Assembly: GCA_003566635.1 (NCBI GenBank)
Contig: PXCK01000156.1
Location: forward strand, 1-39,581
DNA from: Balneolia bacterium
Lineage (GTDB): Bacteria; Bacteroidota; Rhodothermia; Balneolales; Cyclonatronaceae
Length of the DNA stretch: 39,581 bases
Reading direction: 5' to 3'
Shown: positions 17,677-25,791 of the stretch, piece by piece
Position numbering within the stretch: position 1 is the stretch's first letter
How the letters are laid out: each line of letters begins with the position of its first letter
Notes under the pieces: model-generated
What the model was told of the DNA's origin: nothing
What the model saw: the letters and a program-made list of their open reading frames with translations, nothing else
The model's database searches: none
Position numbers and translations under genes: made by a program

Positions 17677-19006
17677 GTACTGCCAATAAGTTATGGATTT
17701 TACTGTCTATATTTTGAAGGATAATTGAACCTACTACATTTCCATTATTTAATTGCGATGAAAGATGAACATCCTGTATCGTATTTCCAAACTTTTGTGA
17801 ATATGGCAATATCACGCGAATATAATTATCCGTCCAACCTTGAATAAACCCATCTTTTTCTTCTTCTTCAAAAAGAACGCTTCGATTATCACCAATAAAC
17901 CTTTCGTTAAATAAAAACCTTTTTTTGGCAGACAAACGTCTAAGTTTGGCAGTTCTTTTTTTACGCTCATTTTTGGGAATAACAGGTTTAAGTGTTAAGG
18001 CGTGGGTATTTGGCCGTTCGGAATACGTAAACACATGAAGATAGGAAATATCCAAAGAGTCTATGAAATTAAAGGATTCCTGAAATAATTCATGGGTTTC
18101 GCCCGGATGACCGGTTATTACATCCACACCAATGCACGCATGTGGCATAAGTTGGCGGATTAAAGCTACACGACCGGCATATAAATCCGACTTATACCTG
18201 CGCCTCATGAGCTTTAACATTCGGTCGCTACCGCTTTGTAGTGGAATATGGAAATGAGGTTGAACCGCTCGTGAATTAGCTACAAAATGAATGATGTCTT
18301 CATTCAATAAATTGGGTTCTATAGATGACACGCGAATTCGCTCAATTGCTTGAATTTCATCAAGTGCCATTAGTAGCTTCAAAAATGATTCATCACTATC
18401 TTTTCCGAAATCACCGGCATTAACACCTGTAACAACAATTTCCTTAAACCCTTCCTGCGCGGCTTTATGAGCATTTGTTAAAACTTCTGAAATTTTAGGG
18501 CTCCGGCTTGCACCTCTTGCTAAAGGTATAGTGCAAAAACTACACTTATAATCACAACCATCTTGTACTTTCAAAAAAGCCCGGGTACGGTCACCTGATG
18601 AAAATGCATGGTGGAAATCAGCTGCTTCATTAACATCGGAGTGATAGATGATGGGTTCATCAGATTTTTCGAAACTTTCTACTAAATCGAAAATATTGAA
18701 TTTGTCTTTTGCACCAAGCACAAGGCTAACACCATCTATTGCCGCAATTTCCTGCGGCTCCAATTGAGCATAACAACCGGTTATAGCAACAAAGGCATTC
18801 GGATTCTTACGTAAGGCTCTGCGTACTACTTTTCTGCAATCTTTATTGGCATCCTGAGTAACCGAACATGTATTAATCACATAAATATCTGCTTCATTTT
18901 CGAAATCCGTTACTAAAAATGAACGACCCTCAAAATCCCGTCTCATGGCGGAAGTTTCAGAAAAGTTGAGGCGACATCCGAGCGTGTAAAACGCTACTTT
19001 CTTCAT
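17669..19006 (-). CDS. mtaB: tRNA ms2t6A37 methylthiotransferase MtaB
   Basis: A 445-residue radical-SAM methylthiotransferase that adds a methylthio group to t6A37 of ANN-decoding tRNAs. The UPF0004 domain carries Cys11 (LGCRLN), Cys47 (NTCSVT) and Cys78 (TGCYAQ) for the first cluster. The radical-SAM cluster is Cys151-x3-Cys155-x2-Cys158 in DGCDYKCSFC, followed by PLARGASRSP. The 'GCRLNFSE' start and 'CSVTQDANKDCRK' pattern separate MtaB from MiaB and RimO. A C-terminal TRAM-like domain covers about the last 60 residues. It is the first gene of a four-gene minus-strand run. Confidence 0.92.
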   Translation of the reverse strand: MKKVAFYTLGCRLNFSETSAMRRDFEGRSFLVTDFENEADIYVINTCSVTQDANKDCRKVVRRALRKNPNAFVAITGCYAQLEPQEIAAIDGVSLVLGAKDKFNIFDLVESFEKSDEPIIYHSDVNEAADFHHAFSSGDRTRAFLKVQDGCDYKCSFCTIPLARGASRSPKISEVLTNAHKAAQEGFKEIVVTGVNAGDFGKDSDESFLKLLMALDEIQAIERIRVSSIEPNLLNEDIIHFVANSRAVQPHFHIPLQSGSDRMLKLMRRRYKSDLYAGRVALIRQLMPHACIGVDVITGHPGETHELFQESFNFIDSLDISYLHVFTYSERPNTHALTLKPVIPKNERKKRTAKLRRLSAKKRFLFNERFIGDNRSVLFEEEEKDGFIQGWTDNYIRVILPYSQKFGNTIQDVHLSSQLNNGNVVGSIILQNIDSKIHNLLAVHG

Positions 19007-19085
19007 AGTTAAGGCAAAATTTAGCGATTAATATGTAAAACAAAGCGGACGCTAAAAATAAGTAAATTATACCTTAATTACCGAT

Positions 19086-19625
19086 TTATTCTTCGCCTGG
19101 TACTGGACCCGGTACAAGTTTAAGTGCTGCAGAATTCATACAATAGCGCAAGCCGGTAGGTTGGGGACCATCCTCAAAAACATGCCCTAAATGAGAATCA
19201 CACCTCGCACAAATCACTTCAGTACGCGTCATAAAGAATGAATTGTCAGTTTTAGTTTTTACACTTATTTCAGCTAAAGGTGCCCAGAAGCTTGGCCAAC
19301 CTGTGCCGGAATCGTATTTAGTGTTTGAAGCATAAAGAGGGTGATGACATCCTCTGCAATGATATATTCCTTCGGTTTTAGTATTGTTGTACTCGTTTCT
19401 GTATGGTAATTCGGTACCATGATTTCGTAAAACCCTGTACTCATTCCAAGATAATTTTTTACGCCACTCAGCATCACTTAATTCAAATTTTTCAACTTTT
19501 GAAATGTCGGTTTGACTTCTAAAGTCTATAATTTCTTTTTCGGTCATTGGAATATGAGTTTGGGAATGGTTTTGAATAAGACTCAAAACTAAAAGTATAA
19601 TAAACGTTGTAAGTACTGTTTTCAT
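19086..19625 (-). CDS. msrB: Peptide-methionine (R)-S-oxide reductase MsrB, exported
   Basis: A 179-residue protein with a hydrophobic N-terminus (about 1-22), so it is probably exported to the periplasm, and a complete MsrB domain from about residue 50. Zinc ligands are Cys90/Cys93 (CRGC) and Cys139/Cys142 (CARC); the catalytic cysteine is Cys162 in RYCMNSAAL. GTGWPSFW and DSHLGHVF are family signatures. It reduces the R-epimer of methionine sulfoxide in damaged proteins. No second cysteine suits the usual resolving position, so regeneration may depend on another thiol. It stands alone, with 79 bases to mtaB. Confidence 0.93.
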   Translation of the reverse strand: MKTVLTTFIILLVLSLIQNHSQTHIPMTEKEIIDFRSQTDISKVEKFELSDAEWRKKLSWNEYRVLRNHGTELPYRNEYNNTKTEGIYHCRGCHHPLYASNTKYDSGTGWPSFWAPLAEISVKTKTDNSFFMTRTEVICARCDSHLGHVFEDGPQPTGLRYCMNSAALKLVPGPVPGEE

Positions 19626-19713
19626 AAATAGTATATTTTATTATCAAACAGCAGAAACTTAGAAATCGTGCGATTTGTTTTTTGATACGTACTTATTTCG
19701 GGAAGATAAAAAC

Positions 19714-21015
19714 CTACTTAAACTTTATAACACCCATAGTAATATCATCGCTCTGTGCGGCATTTCCTCTGTGTAATTTCACATCATTTAAAATAGCATC
19801 AAGCAATTGGGTAGGGGATTTACTTAAGTTTGATTCAATAATAGATTGAAATTTTTCTTTACCATATTCTTCACCCCCGTTATTCATGGCTTCAGTAACG
19901 CCATCTGTGTAAACAACAAAAATATCGCCTTTTTTTACCTCAAAGGTTTCAACCTCATAAGAACCATTCATCAGCCCTAATATTAAACCACCTTTATCGA
20001 TAGTCCTGGGAGAGGTTGTACCCGATTCATAAAAATATGTTGGGTCATGACCGGCCGATATGCTGTGTAATTTATTGGATTCCTCATCAATTAACCCAAA
20101 CCAAGCTGTTACGAATTTGTCTGATGTTGTAGAAGCAGTCAAAAATTTATTTAGTGATTCAACAAAATCTTTCAGGTCAAATTGGGCTTTATTTACAATC
20201 AAGTACGTTTGTAGAAATGAATATACAGATGCAACTATAAGGGAAGCCGAAACACTTTTACCCGAAACATCGGCAATCATAATAAGGCAACATGAATCAT
20301 TCACTCTAATCAAATTATAGTAATCCCCACCTAAATGTTTAGCAGGAATCAAACAAAACTCAACATCAGCATTCTTTACCTCTGGTAATTCAGATGGCAA
20401 TGTTTTCTGTTGAATTTTACGAGCGGTGTTTAGTTCGGTATTGAACTGTTCTGACTCTAATTCGATTTGTACTAATCGTGAATTTTCTATGGCAATAGCA
20501 CATTGAGCAGCTAAGGCAGTAAAGAAAGAAATATCCTGGTCGTTGAAAGAATCAGAGCCAATTTTATTGATAACCTGAATCACGCCAATTAATTCTCCTT
20601 TGCGAATCATAGGAGTGCATAGCATATTTTTAGTTTTGAAGCCGGTTTTTTTGTCAAAACTTGGGTTAAACCGCGAATCTGAGTAGCAATCATCTACTTT
20701 TAAAGTTTCCTTATTCTCTGCTACCCATCCGGCAAAACCTTGCCCCATTTCTACATAATTGGACTTTAACATTTTACCTACACCTCCTTCGGCTATGGTA
20801 AAGTATAACCGGTTTGATTCTTTATCATAGAGAAGCAGGGAAGAAGCTTCTGCATTTAATAAACGCTTGGAACCATCAATAATATCTTTCAACAAGCTCT
20901 CAATAGGCTTTTTTTCCATTATCTCTTGCGAGATATTCTTGAAGAATATGGTTTGATTTAGTAGTTCCGTGTAATTTGAACAACTACTACAATCAGTTGG
21001 TTGATGAGAATCCAT
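19714..21015 (-). CDS. GAF-SpoIIE (PP2C-type) serine phosphatase
   Basis: The start is placed at the ATG at 21015 (MDSHQPTDC); an in-frame ATG at 21090 adds 25 residues with no family character. An N-terminal helical part leads into a GAF domain (EASSLLLYDKESNRLYF to LIGVIQVINK, about 40-185) and then an RsbU/SpoIIE-type PP2C phosphatase domain with MIADVSGKSVSASL, VVYTDGVTEA and QSDDITMG, supplying the metal-binding aspartates. Such proteins dephosphorylate anti-sigma-factor antagonists in partner-switching pathways and respond to a small molecule or redox cue at the GAF domain. No antagonist gene is adjacent. It is divergent from the cNMP-binding gene. Confidence 0.88.
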   Translation of the reverse strand: MDSHQPTDCSSCSNYTELLNQTIFFKNISQEIMEKKPIESLLKDIIDGSKRLLNAEASSLLLYDKESNRLYFTIAEGGVGKMLKSNYVEMGQGFAGWVAENKETLKVDDCYSDSRFNPSFDKKTGFKTKNMLCTPMIRKGELIGVIQVINKIGSDSFNDQDISFFTALAAQCAIAIENSRLVQIELESEQFNTELNTARKIQQKTLPSELPEVKNADVEFCLIPAKHLGGDYYNLIRVNDSCCLIMIADVSGKSVSASLIVASVYSFLQTYLIVNKAQFDLKDFVESLNKFLTASTTSDKFVTAWFGLIDEESNKLHSISAGHDPTYFYESGTTSPRTIDKGGLILGLMNGSYEVETFEVKKGDIFVVYTDGVTEAMNNGGEEYGKEKFQSIIESNLSKSPTQLLDAILNDVKLHRGNAAQSDDITMGVIKFK

Positions 21016-21173
21016 AAATAGATGTGTGAGAGACTCGCATTTAATGACATTTATTCTCGGAATATATCCAAAAAAAGTTAATGATTTCAATATTAAGTGC
21101 TTTTAATTATTATTTATGATAGGTGATTAATTATTCCTTATTTTCCCAAAAAATAAAAGGTTAATCTATAGAT

Positions 21174-21689
21174 ATGAGTAAAATAAACCCAATTTGGTCA
21201 GCGCTTTCCTTCCTGTTTAAAAAAACAGAAGACAAGTCTGAAATAGCTTTTTTTAAAGATGTTATTTTATTTCAGGATCTGAAAAATCGGGAAATAGAAA
21301 AAGTTCTAAAACTGATGTATACCCGCACCTATAACGATGGTGAATATGTATTTCACAAAGGTCAACCCGGAACGGCCTTTTATATTATTAGAAGAGGAAC
21401 TGTAAGAATAGTTGAACCGGGAGAACCCCCATCTGATATTGCTGTATTAAATGAAGGTGAACTGTTTGGTGAGCTTTCTATTTTAGATGATTCACCCCGT
21501 TCTGCTTCCGCATTGGCATCTGGCAGTGTAGAGCTTAGGGGAATTTATAAACATGATTTTGATAAAATGTTAGTTAACGAACCATTAATAGTAGCTAAAT
21601 TGTATCAAAAATTTGCTACTATTATAGGCGTTAGGCTAAAAGTATCTAATGATGAAGTTTTAAGGTTAGCTAAGTTGATAGAAGAATAA
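21174..21689 (+). CDS. Cyclic nucleotide-binding domain protein without DNA-binding domain
   Basis: A 171-residue protein consisting of one Crp-type cNMP-binding domain (about 28-150). The phosphate-binding cassette reads GELFGELSILDDSPRSASA, with Glu100, Arg109 and Ser110 in the positions used for cyclic nucleotide contact. No helix-turn-helix follows, so it is a stand-alone sensor rather than a Crp regulator. It lies 3 bases from the AI-2E-family membrane protein gene and divergent from the SpoIIE phosphatase. What it controls is unknown; a partner protein must read out binding. Confidence 0.85.
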   Translation: MSKINPIWSALSFLFKKTEDKSEIAFFKDVILFQDLKNREIEKVLKLMYTRTYNDGEYVFHKGQPGTAFYIIRRGTVRIVEPGEPPSDIAVLNEGELFGELSILDDSPRSASALASGSVELRGIYKHDFDKMLVNEPLIVAKLYQKFATIIGVRLKVSNDEVLRLAKLIEE

Positions 21690-21692
21690 GGT

Positions 21693-22976
21693 ATGGATAC
21701 GATTACCCAACAACGAATAAAAAGAACCTCGGCTTACAGAAAAATTTCTTTTTTCTCTATTGTACTTTTTTTCGTTTTGGGATTATGGTTTCTTAGTTCA
21801 TTAATTTTACCTGTAATTTTTGGTTTTTTATTTGCTTACATCAGTCTTCCGATAATTGCTTTTTTACAACGAAAAGGAATTCCTAAGTTAGCCGGTATTT
21901 TCATACTCCTTATTACATTTTCTATTATTCTGTCAATTCTTTTTGTCATCATTCGGGCACAAATACCTGATAATCATGAACAAATGGAAATAAGATTGAT
22001 TACACTTAATCAGCTTAACGACCGGTATCAGTCATTTATGGGAATCGAAACCACTACTGATAATAATGGCATTTTTTTATACCGGGTATTTGGCACCGAA
22101 ACCGACTTTTTTATGGATTCTTTAAACGGTTTTTTGGTTTTGAAGGATGATGAGAAAATTTCTTTTGCAGGTTATTTAAACGAAGAAAGGTATAGTCCTG
22201 ATCAAATTAAAATGTATGCTAATTTACTTGAGTTTGCTACTGAACTCAGGAGTTATACAACGGGTCAACTATTAAGTGAGACATTAGAACAGAGCGGGGA
22301 TGCTGTTTTTGCTGCCCCGGAATCTTCAAATATTTCGCTAATAATGGGTTTATTCTCCACATGGGTTTTATTACCTATTATTTTCTTTTTCTTTTTATTA
22401 GACGACGGAAAATTCAAAAGAGAATTTATAAAGCTCATTCCTAATGAATACTTTGAGATGAGTTTAACTTCATTTAAGAATGTAGACGATTCTATAGGTA
22501 ACTATTTAAGAGGTACTGCTATTGAAACCATTGCTTTATTTATTACCTTTTTTGTTTTACTATTAGTAATTGGCTTTGGTTTAACACCCTCTATTTTGAT
22601 TGCATTACTTGCTTCAATTTTTAATATAATTCCTTTTATAGGACCGATAGCAGGTATAGTTATAAGTGTGTTTTATGCGCTTCTACTCACAGAGGTAAAC
22701 AGTATATTTCCATTCATTACGATCGATAATATTGTGTTTTTTGCCGCATTAGTTGCTATTCTGGCTCAGGTATTGGATAATGTATACTTAAAACCAATAA
22801 TAGTCGGTAATGCTATAAATATTCATCCTTTACTTTTAATAATCTCAGTTCTTGCAGGAGGTATTGTTTTTGGCTTTTGGGGAGTTTTACTATCTGTACC
22901 AATTGTTATGATTATAAAAGTTATATTGTCAACAATTCATAACCAGCTAAAGCTTTATAATTTGATTAATAGTTAA
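21693..22976 (+). CDS. AI-2E family membrane protein (PF01594-like)
   Basis: A 427-residue polytopic inner-membrane protein. Two hydrophobic helices lie near the start (about 17-80), followed by a polar extracellular-side insertion of about 130 residues and a dense C-terminal set of helices containing 'IFNIIPFIGPIAGIVISV', 'LAQVLDNVYLKPIIVG' and 'HPLLLIISVLAGG'. Those segments are the fingerprint of the AI-2E/TqsA/PerM family. Despite the name, characterised members include autoinducer exporters and ion antiporters, so the substrate is open. It is tightly spaced behind the cNMP-binding gene. Confidence 0.88.
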   Translation: MDTITQQRIKRTSAYRKISFFSIVLFFVLGLWFLSSLILPVIFGFLFAYISLPIIAFLQRKGIPKLAGIFILLITFSIILSILFVIIRAQIPDNHEQMEIRLITLNQLNDRYQSFMGIETTTDNNGIFLYRVFGTETDFFMDSLNGFLVLKDDEKISFAGYLNEERYSPDQIKMYANLLEFATELRSYTTGQLLSETLEQSGDAVFAAPESSNISLIMGLFSTWVLLPIIFFFFLLDDGKFKREFIKLIPNEYFEMSLTSFKNVDDSIGNYLRGTAIETIALFITFFVLLLVIGFGLTPSILIALLASIFNIIPFIGPIAGIVISVFYALLLTEVNSIFPFITIDNIVFFAALVAILAQVLDNVYLKPIIVGNAINIHPLLLIISVLAGGIVFGFWGVLLSVPIVMIIKVILSTIHNQLKLYNLINS

Positions 22977-23003
22977 CTAGCTAATTAGCGTAAATGATTA
23001 GGA

Positions 23004-23855
23004 ATGCAATCGGAAGACTATAAAATTGAAATAAAATTTTGGGGCGTAAGAGGTTCAATCGCTACTCCATCTGTTCACAATATCCGTTATGGTGGCAACA
23101 CATCCTGCGTGCAAGTTATTCCAAAAAACTCCGAAAAAGTATTAGTTTTTGATTGCGGTTCCGGTGTTGTTAATCTTGGAAATGAATTAATTAAAAAGTC
23201 GCAATTTGTACGAGGAGATATTTTTGTAACGCACACACATTGGGATCATGTACAAGGCATCCCTTTTTTCAAGCCATTTTATAAAGCAGGTAACCAGTTA
23301 AACCTGCATATGTATTCTCAGGACGAAAAATCATGTAGAGAAATCGTTAAAATGGTTATGGCACCTGTCTTTTTCCCTGTAGATATAAATGCCTTTCAAG
23401 CTGATATAGATTACATAACCCAAGAATCAGATTCCAAAACTATAGATGACATTCAAATAAGTGCACTTAAAACAGAGCACCCCGGTAATACGGTTATGTA
23501 TAAGTGTGTGATAGGTAACAAAAAAATCGTTTACTGCCCCGATAATGAACTTCCTTTAGCCGGTGAAAAACGAATTTTGGCTATGCAGGATTTCGTAATG
23601 GATGCTGATGTTCTTATCCACGATAGTCAGGAAAATCGTGCTTCTTACCAAAATAAAGTAGGTTGGGGACATTCACCTTGGGAAGTAGTTGTTGAGTTTG
23701 CAGAGCGTTGTAGAGTTAAACACCTTTTTTTAACCCACCACGATCCTGAATCTTCTGATGAACTCCTCGATGAGAGAAGCAAAGAACTTGACAGATATAA
23801 ACCAGCTTTTAAAACGCTGAGGTTTGCACAAGAGGGAAGCTCTTTTTATTTATAA
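23004..23855 (+). CDS. MBL-fold metallohydrolase of the cyclic phosphodiesterase-like group
   Basis: A 283-residue metallo-beta-lactamase fold protein. It begins with the group signature FWGVRGSIATP and YGGNTSC, then the metal motif THTHWDHVQG (His77, His79, Asp81, His82), a later His in 'ALKTEHPG', Asp in 'VLIHDSQ' and 'LFLTHHDP'. Proteins with this pattern are annotated as cAMP phosphodiesterase class II-like or PhnP-like; the real substrate is undetermined. Following a cNMP-binding protein and a membrane protein, a cyclic-nucleotide hydrolase role is attractive but unproven. Its last 10 bases overlap the converging MEMO-like gene. Confidence 0.85.
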   Translation: MQSEDYKIEIKFWGVRGSIATPSVHNIRYGGNTSCVQVIPKNSEKVLVFDCGSGVVNLGNELIKKSQFVRGDIFVTHTHWDHVQGIPFFKPFYKAGNQLNLHMYSQDEKSCREIVKMVMAPVFFPVDINAFQADIDYITQESDSKTIDDIQISALKTEHPGNTVMYKCVIGNKKIVYCPDNELPLAGEKRILAMQDFVMDADVLIHDSQENRASYQNKVGWGHSPWEVVVEFAERCRVKHLFLTHHDPESSDELLDERSKELDRYKPAFKTLRFAQEGSSFYL

Positions 23856-25090
23856 GCTATAGCAGCAAAACTAACAGCACTTTCGGTTTCTTTTTCATTC
23901 CAAACATACCTGTCTACCAAATTACCTCTTAAATTTGGAAAAGCACTTAAGAATAATGCTAATGGAGGAAATCCACAAACCCGCAGCTTATCTTCGGTTT
24001 CATGCATGATGTTATAAAGTGCCTCAAAGTCATTTGAACAAGCAAAGTTTAAGTAATGCTCATCAAATTTTTCAGACTCGCTAATCATATCTTTAGCAGC
24101 TTTGATGTCACCAAATTTTCTTCCAAAGTGCGTTTGATCACCGCTAATAAGCCAAAAAATATCTTCATCATCTATCTGTTTGAGCAATTCAGCTACTTTT
24201 GAAATTTGTTTCCCCTGATTGCCATCTTTATAGTACATGTATTCATCTAAGCCGGATACAATGATTGGCAGGACTTCAATATCTGAGCCAAACAAATATT
24301 GGCAAATAACGGCATGCAGTTCAATACTATGTTCATATTCGTGAGCTCGATCCTCGAGGGAAATTCCATATTCTACACCGGCATGTTTAGATAATAAATT
24401 ATATCCTGATTCCCATAATGAGGTGCAGCCCAAGGGTGATTCAAATTGCTTACTGCTAACTATAAAAGGTTTATTATGGTAAGTTTGTTCATAAAAACCA
24501 CTATTATGAGATGTACCTATAATACAAACTTTTTTAGGCTTATGGTTGCGTATCTTGCTAAATCCTTTAGCATACGTTCGAAACCCAACTCTATAATCAA
24601 TGTGTGGTGCATAAAGCGCCTTAATAGACTCATCCTGTTCTTGACCATATAAATTGAATTGTTGGTCAAAATAGTTGATTAGATCTTCTTTTGATTCTGG
24701 GTAGCAACTGCCTATACAAGATGGTTTTCTAATTGTTGAATTTTCAAAAGCCGAGATTTTTTCTTGTTGATAAGCTTTGAAGTATGGAGAATTCAAGATT
24801 CTATTTTCGTCAAGACGAGTCACGAATTGCAAAAGGTTCTCTAATGGAAGCCCGCTTTTTTTGAGATGCTTATTATAGATTTCCGAAAGGGTATGAACAC
24901 CGTTAAATAGCCCTAATATAGGTAGTAAATCCTTTGGAATCATCATGTCTTCAGGGGTTATTCCAATTGAATCAACGAAAAGATAAAATGAGGTTCCATT
25001 TTGGTAAACAGGCATCAACTGCAGGTCTTCACGGAGTGGATATACAGCCTGATTCGCATTGGTATATAAAAGTGAGCGATCTACTTTCAT
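23846..25090 (-). CDS. MEMO1/AmmeMemoRadiSam protein B family with N-terminal extension
   Basis: A 414-residue protein. Residues about 120-410 are a MEMO-like domain: GSCYPESKEDL (128-138), APHIDYRVG with His163, IGTSHNSG with His195, EHSIELH with His254, SGDQTHFG with His321 and LRVCGFPP with a late cysteine. These are the positions of the metal-binding His/Cys set in human MEMO1. Residues 1-110 form an extra alpha/beta and winged-helix-like module (LLPILGLFNGVHTLSEIY and LLQFVTRLDENRIL) that recalls PqqD-like domains. No AMMECR1 or radical-SAM partner lies nearby, so it is not in the classical triad. Its biochemical role is unknown. It follows nth by 4 bases. Confidence 0.82.
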   Translation of the reverse strand: MKVDRSLLYTNANQAVYPLREDLQLMPVYQNGTSFYLFVDSIGITPEDMMIPKDLLPILGLFNGVHTLSEIYNKHLKKSGLPLENLLQFVTRLDENRILNSPYFKAYQQEKISAFENSTIRKPSCIGSCYPESKEDLINYFDQQFNLYGQEQDESIKALYAPHIDYRVGFRTYAKGFSKIRNHKPKKVCIIGTSHNSGFYEQTYHNKPFIVSSKQFESPLGCTSLWESGYNLLSKHAGVEYGISLEDRAHEYEHSIELHAVICQYLFGSDIEVLPIIVSGLDEYMYYKDGNQGKQISKVAELLKQIDDEDIFWLISGDQTHFGRKFGDIKAAKDMISESEKFDEHYLNFACSNDFEALYNIMHETEDKLRVCGFPPLALFLSAFPNLRGNLVDRYVWNEKETESAVSFAAIAYK

Positions 25091-25094
25091 TGGT

Positions 25095-25775
25095 TTAACT
25101 TCTCATTTTAGCACATTCACATTTTTCACCATATTTCACACAAATTTCATGATCAGGTGGGGATGAAATCCTCGCTTTACAACAAGCCCGACCATGATGA
25201 ATTAGTAAATGAGACAAGTTTGTCCACTCTTCTTGAGGAAAAAGTGCCATTAAATCTCGCTCGATTTTATCCGGGTTGTCATGTCTTGTAAGTTTAAAAC
25301 GGTTAGAAAGCCTTCTTACATGAGTATCTACTACTACACCTACATTAATACCAAAAGCATTGCCCAAAACCACATTAGCTGTTTTTCGGGCAGCACCGCG
25401 AAGCGTTAAAAGTTCATCCATAGTTTGGGGTACTTCTCCATTAAAATTGTCTCTAATAGAAATAGCTGTTTCTTTAATAGATTTTGCTTTATTTCGATAA
25501 AAACCGGTGCTCTTAACAGCTTGTTCCAATTCTTCCAAATCAGCCTCTGCAAATGACTCTACAGTAGGATAGTCTAAAAAAAGCTTTTCTGTGACCATAT
25601 TTACGCGTACATCAGTACATTGTGCACTAAGAATTGTAGCAATAAGTAACTCAAATGCGTTTGAATGGTTCAATTCGCAGTAGGGGTTTGGATAGTATTT
25701 ATATAGTAAAGCTAAAAGTTCTTCAGCTCGCTCTTTTTGAGCTTTTGTTTTTCGAGGTAGTTTCTTTTTTGCCAT
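25095..25775 (-). CDS. nth: Endonuclease III (Nth)
   Basis: A 226-residue DNA glycosylase/AP lyase for oxidised pyrimidines. Catalytic Lys131 and Asp150 are present in RKTANVVLG and VVVDTHV, with ILSAQCTDVRVN as the N-terminal signature. Two features depart from the norm. The hairpin-helix LPGVG reads LRGAA (125-129), and the C-terminal cysteines (198, 199, 212, 219, 221) do not follow the C-x6-C-x2-C-x5-C spacing of the usual 4Fe-4S loop. The catalytic residues argue that it is still an active enzyme. It sits 16 bases after lptD and 4 bases before the MEMO-like gene. Confidence 0.92.
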   Translation of the reverse strand: MAKKKLPRKTKAQKERAEELLALLYKYYPNPYCELNHSNAFELLIATILSAQCTDVRVNMVTEKLFLDYPTVESFAEADLEELEQAVKSTGFYRNKAKSIKETAISIRDNFNGEVPQTMDELLTLRGAARKTANVVLGNAFGINVGVVVDTHVRRLSNRFKLTRHDNPDKIERDLMALFPQEEWTNLSHLLIHHGRACCKARISSPPDHEICVKYGEKCECAKMRS

Positions 25776-25791
25776 TAGGTAGTATTTAATT

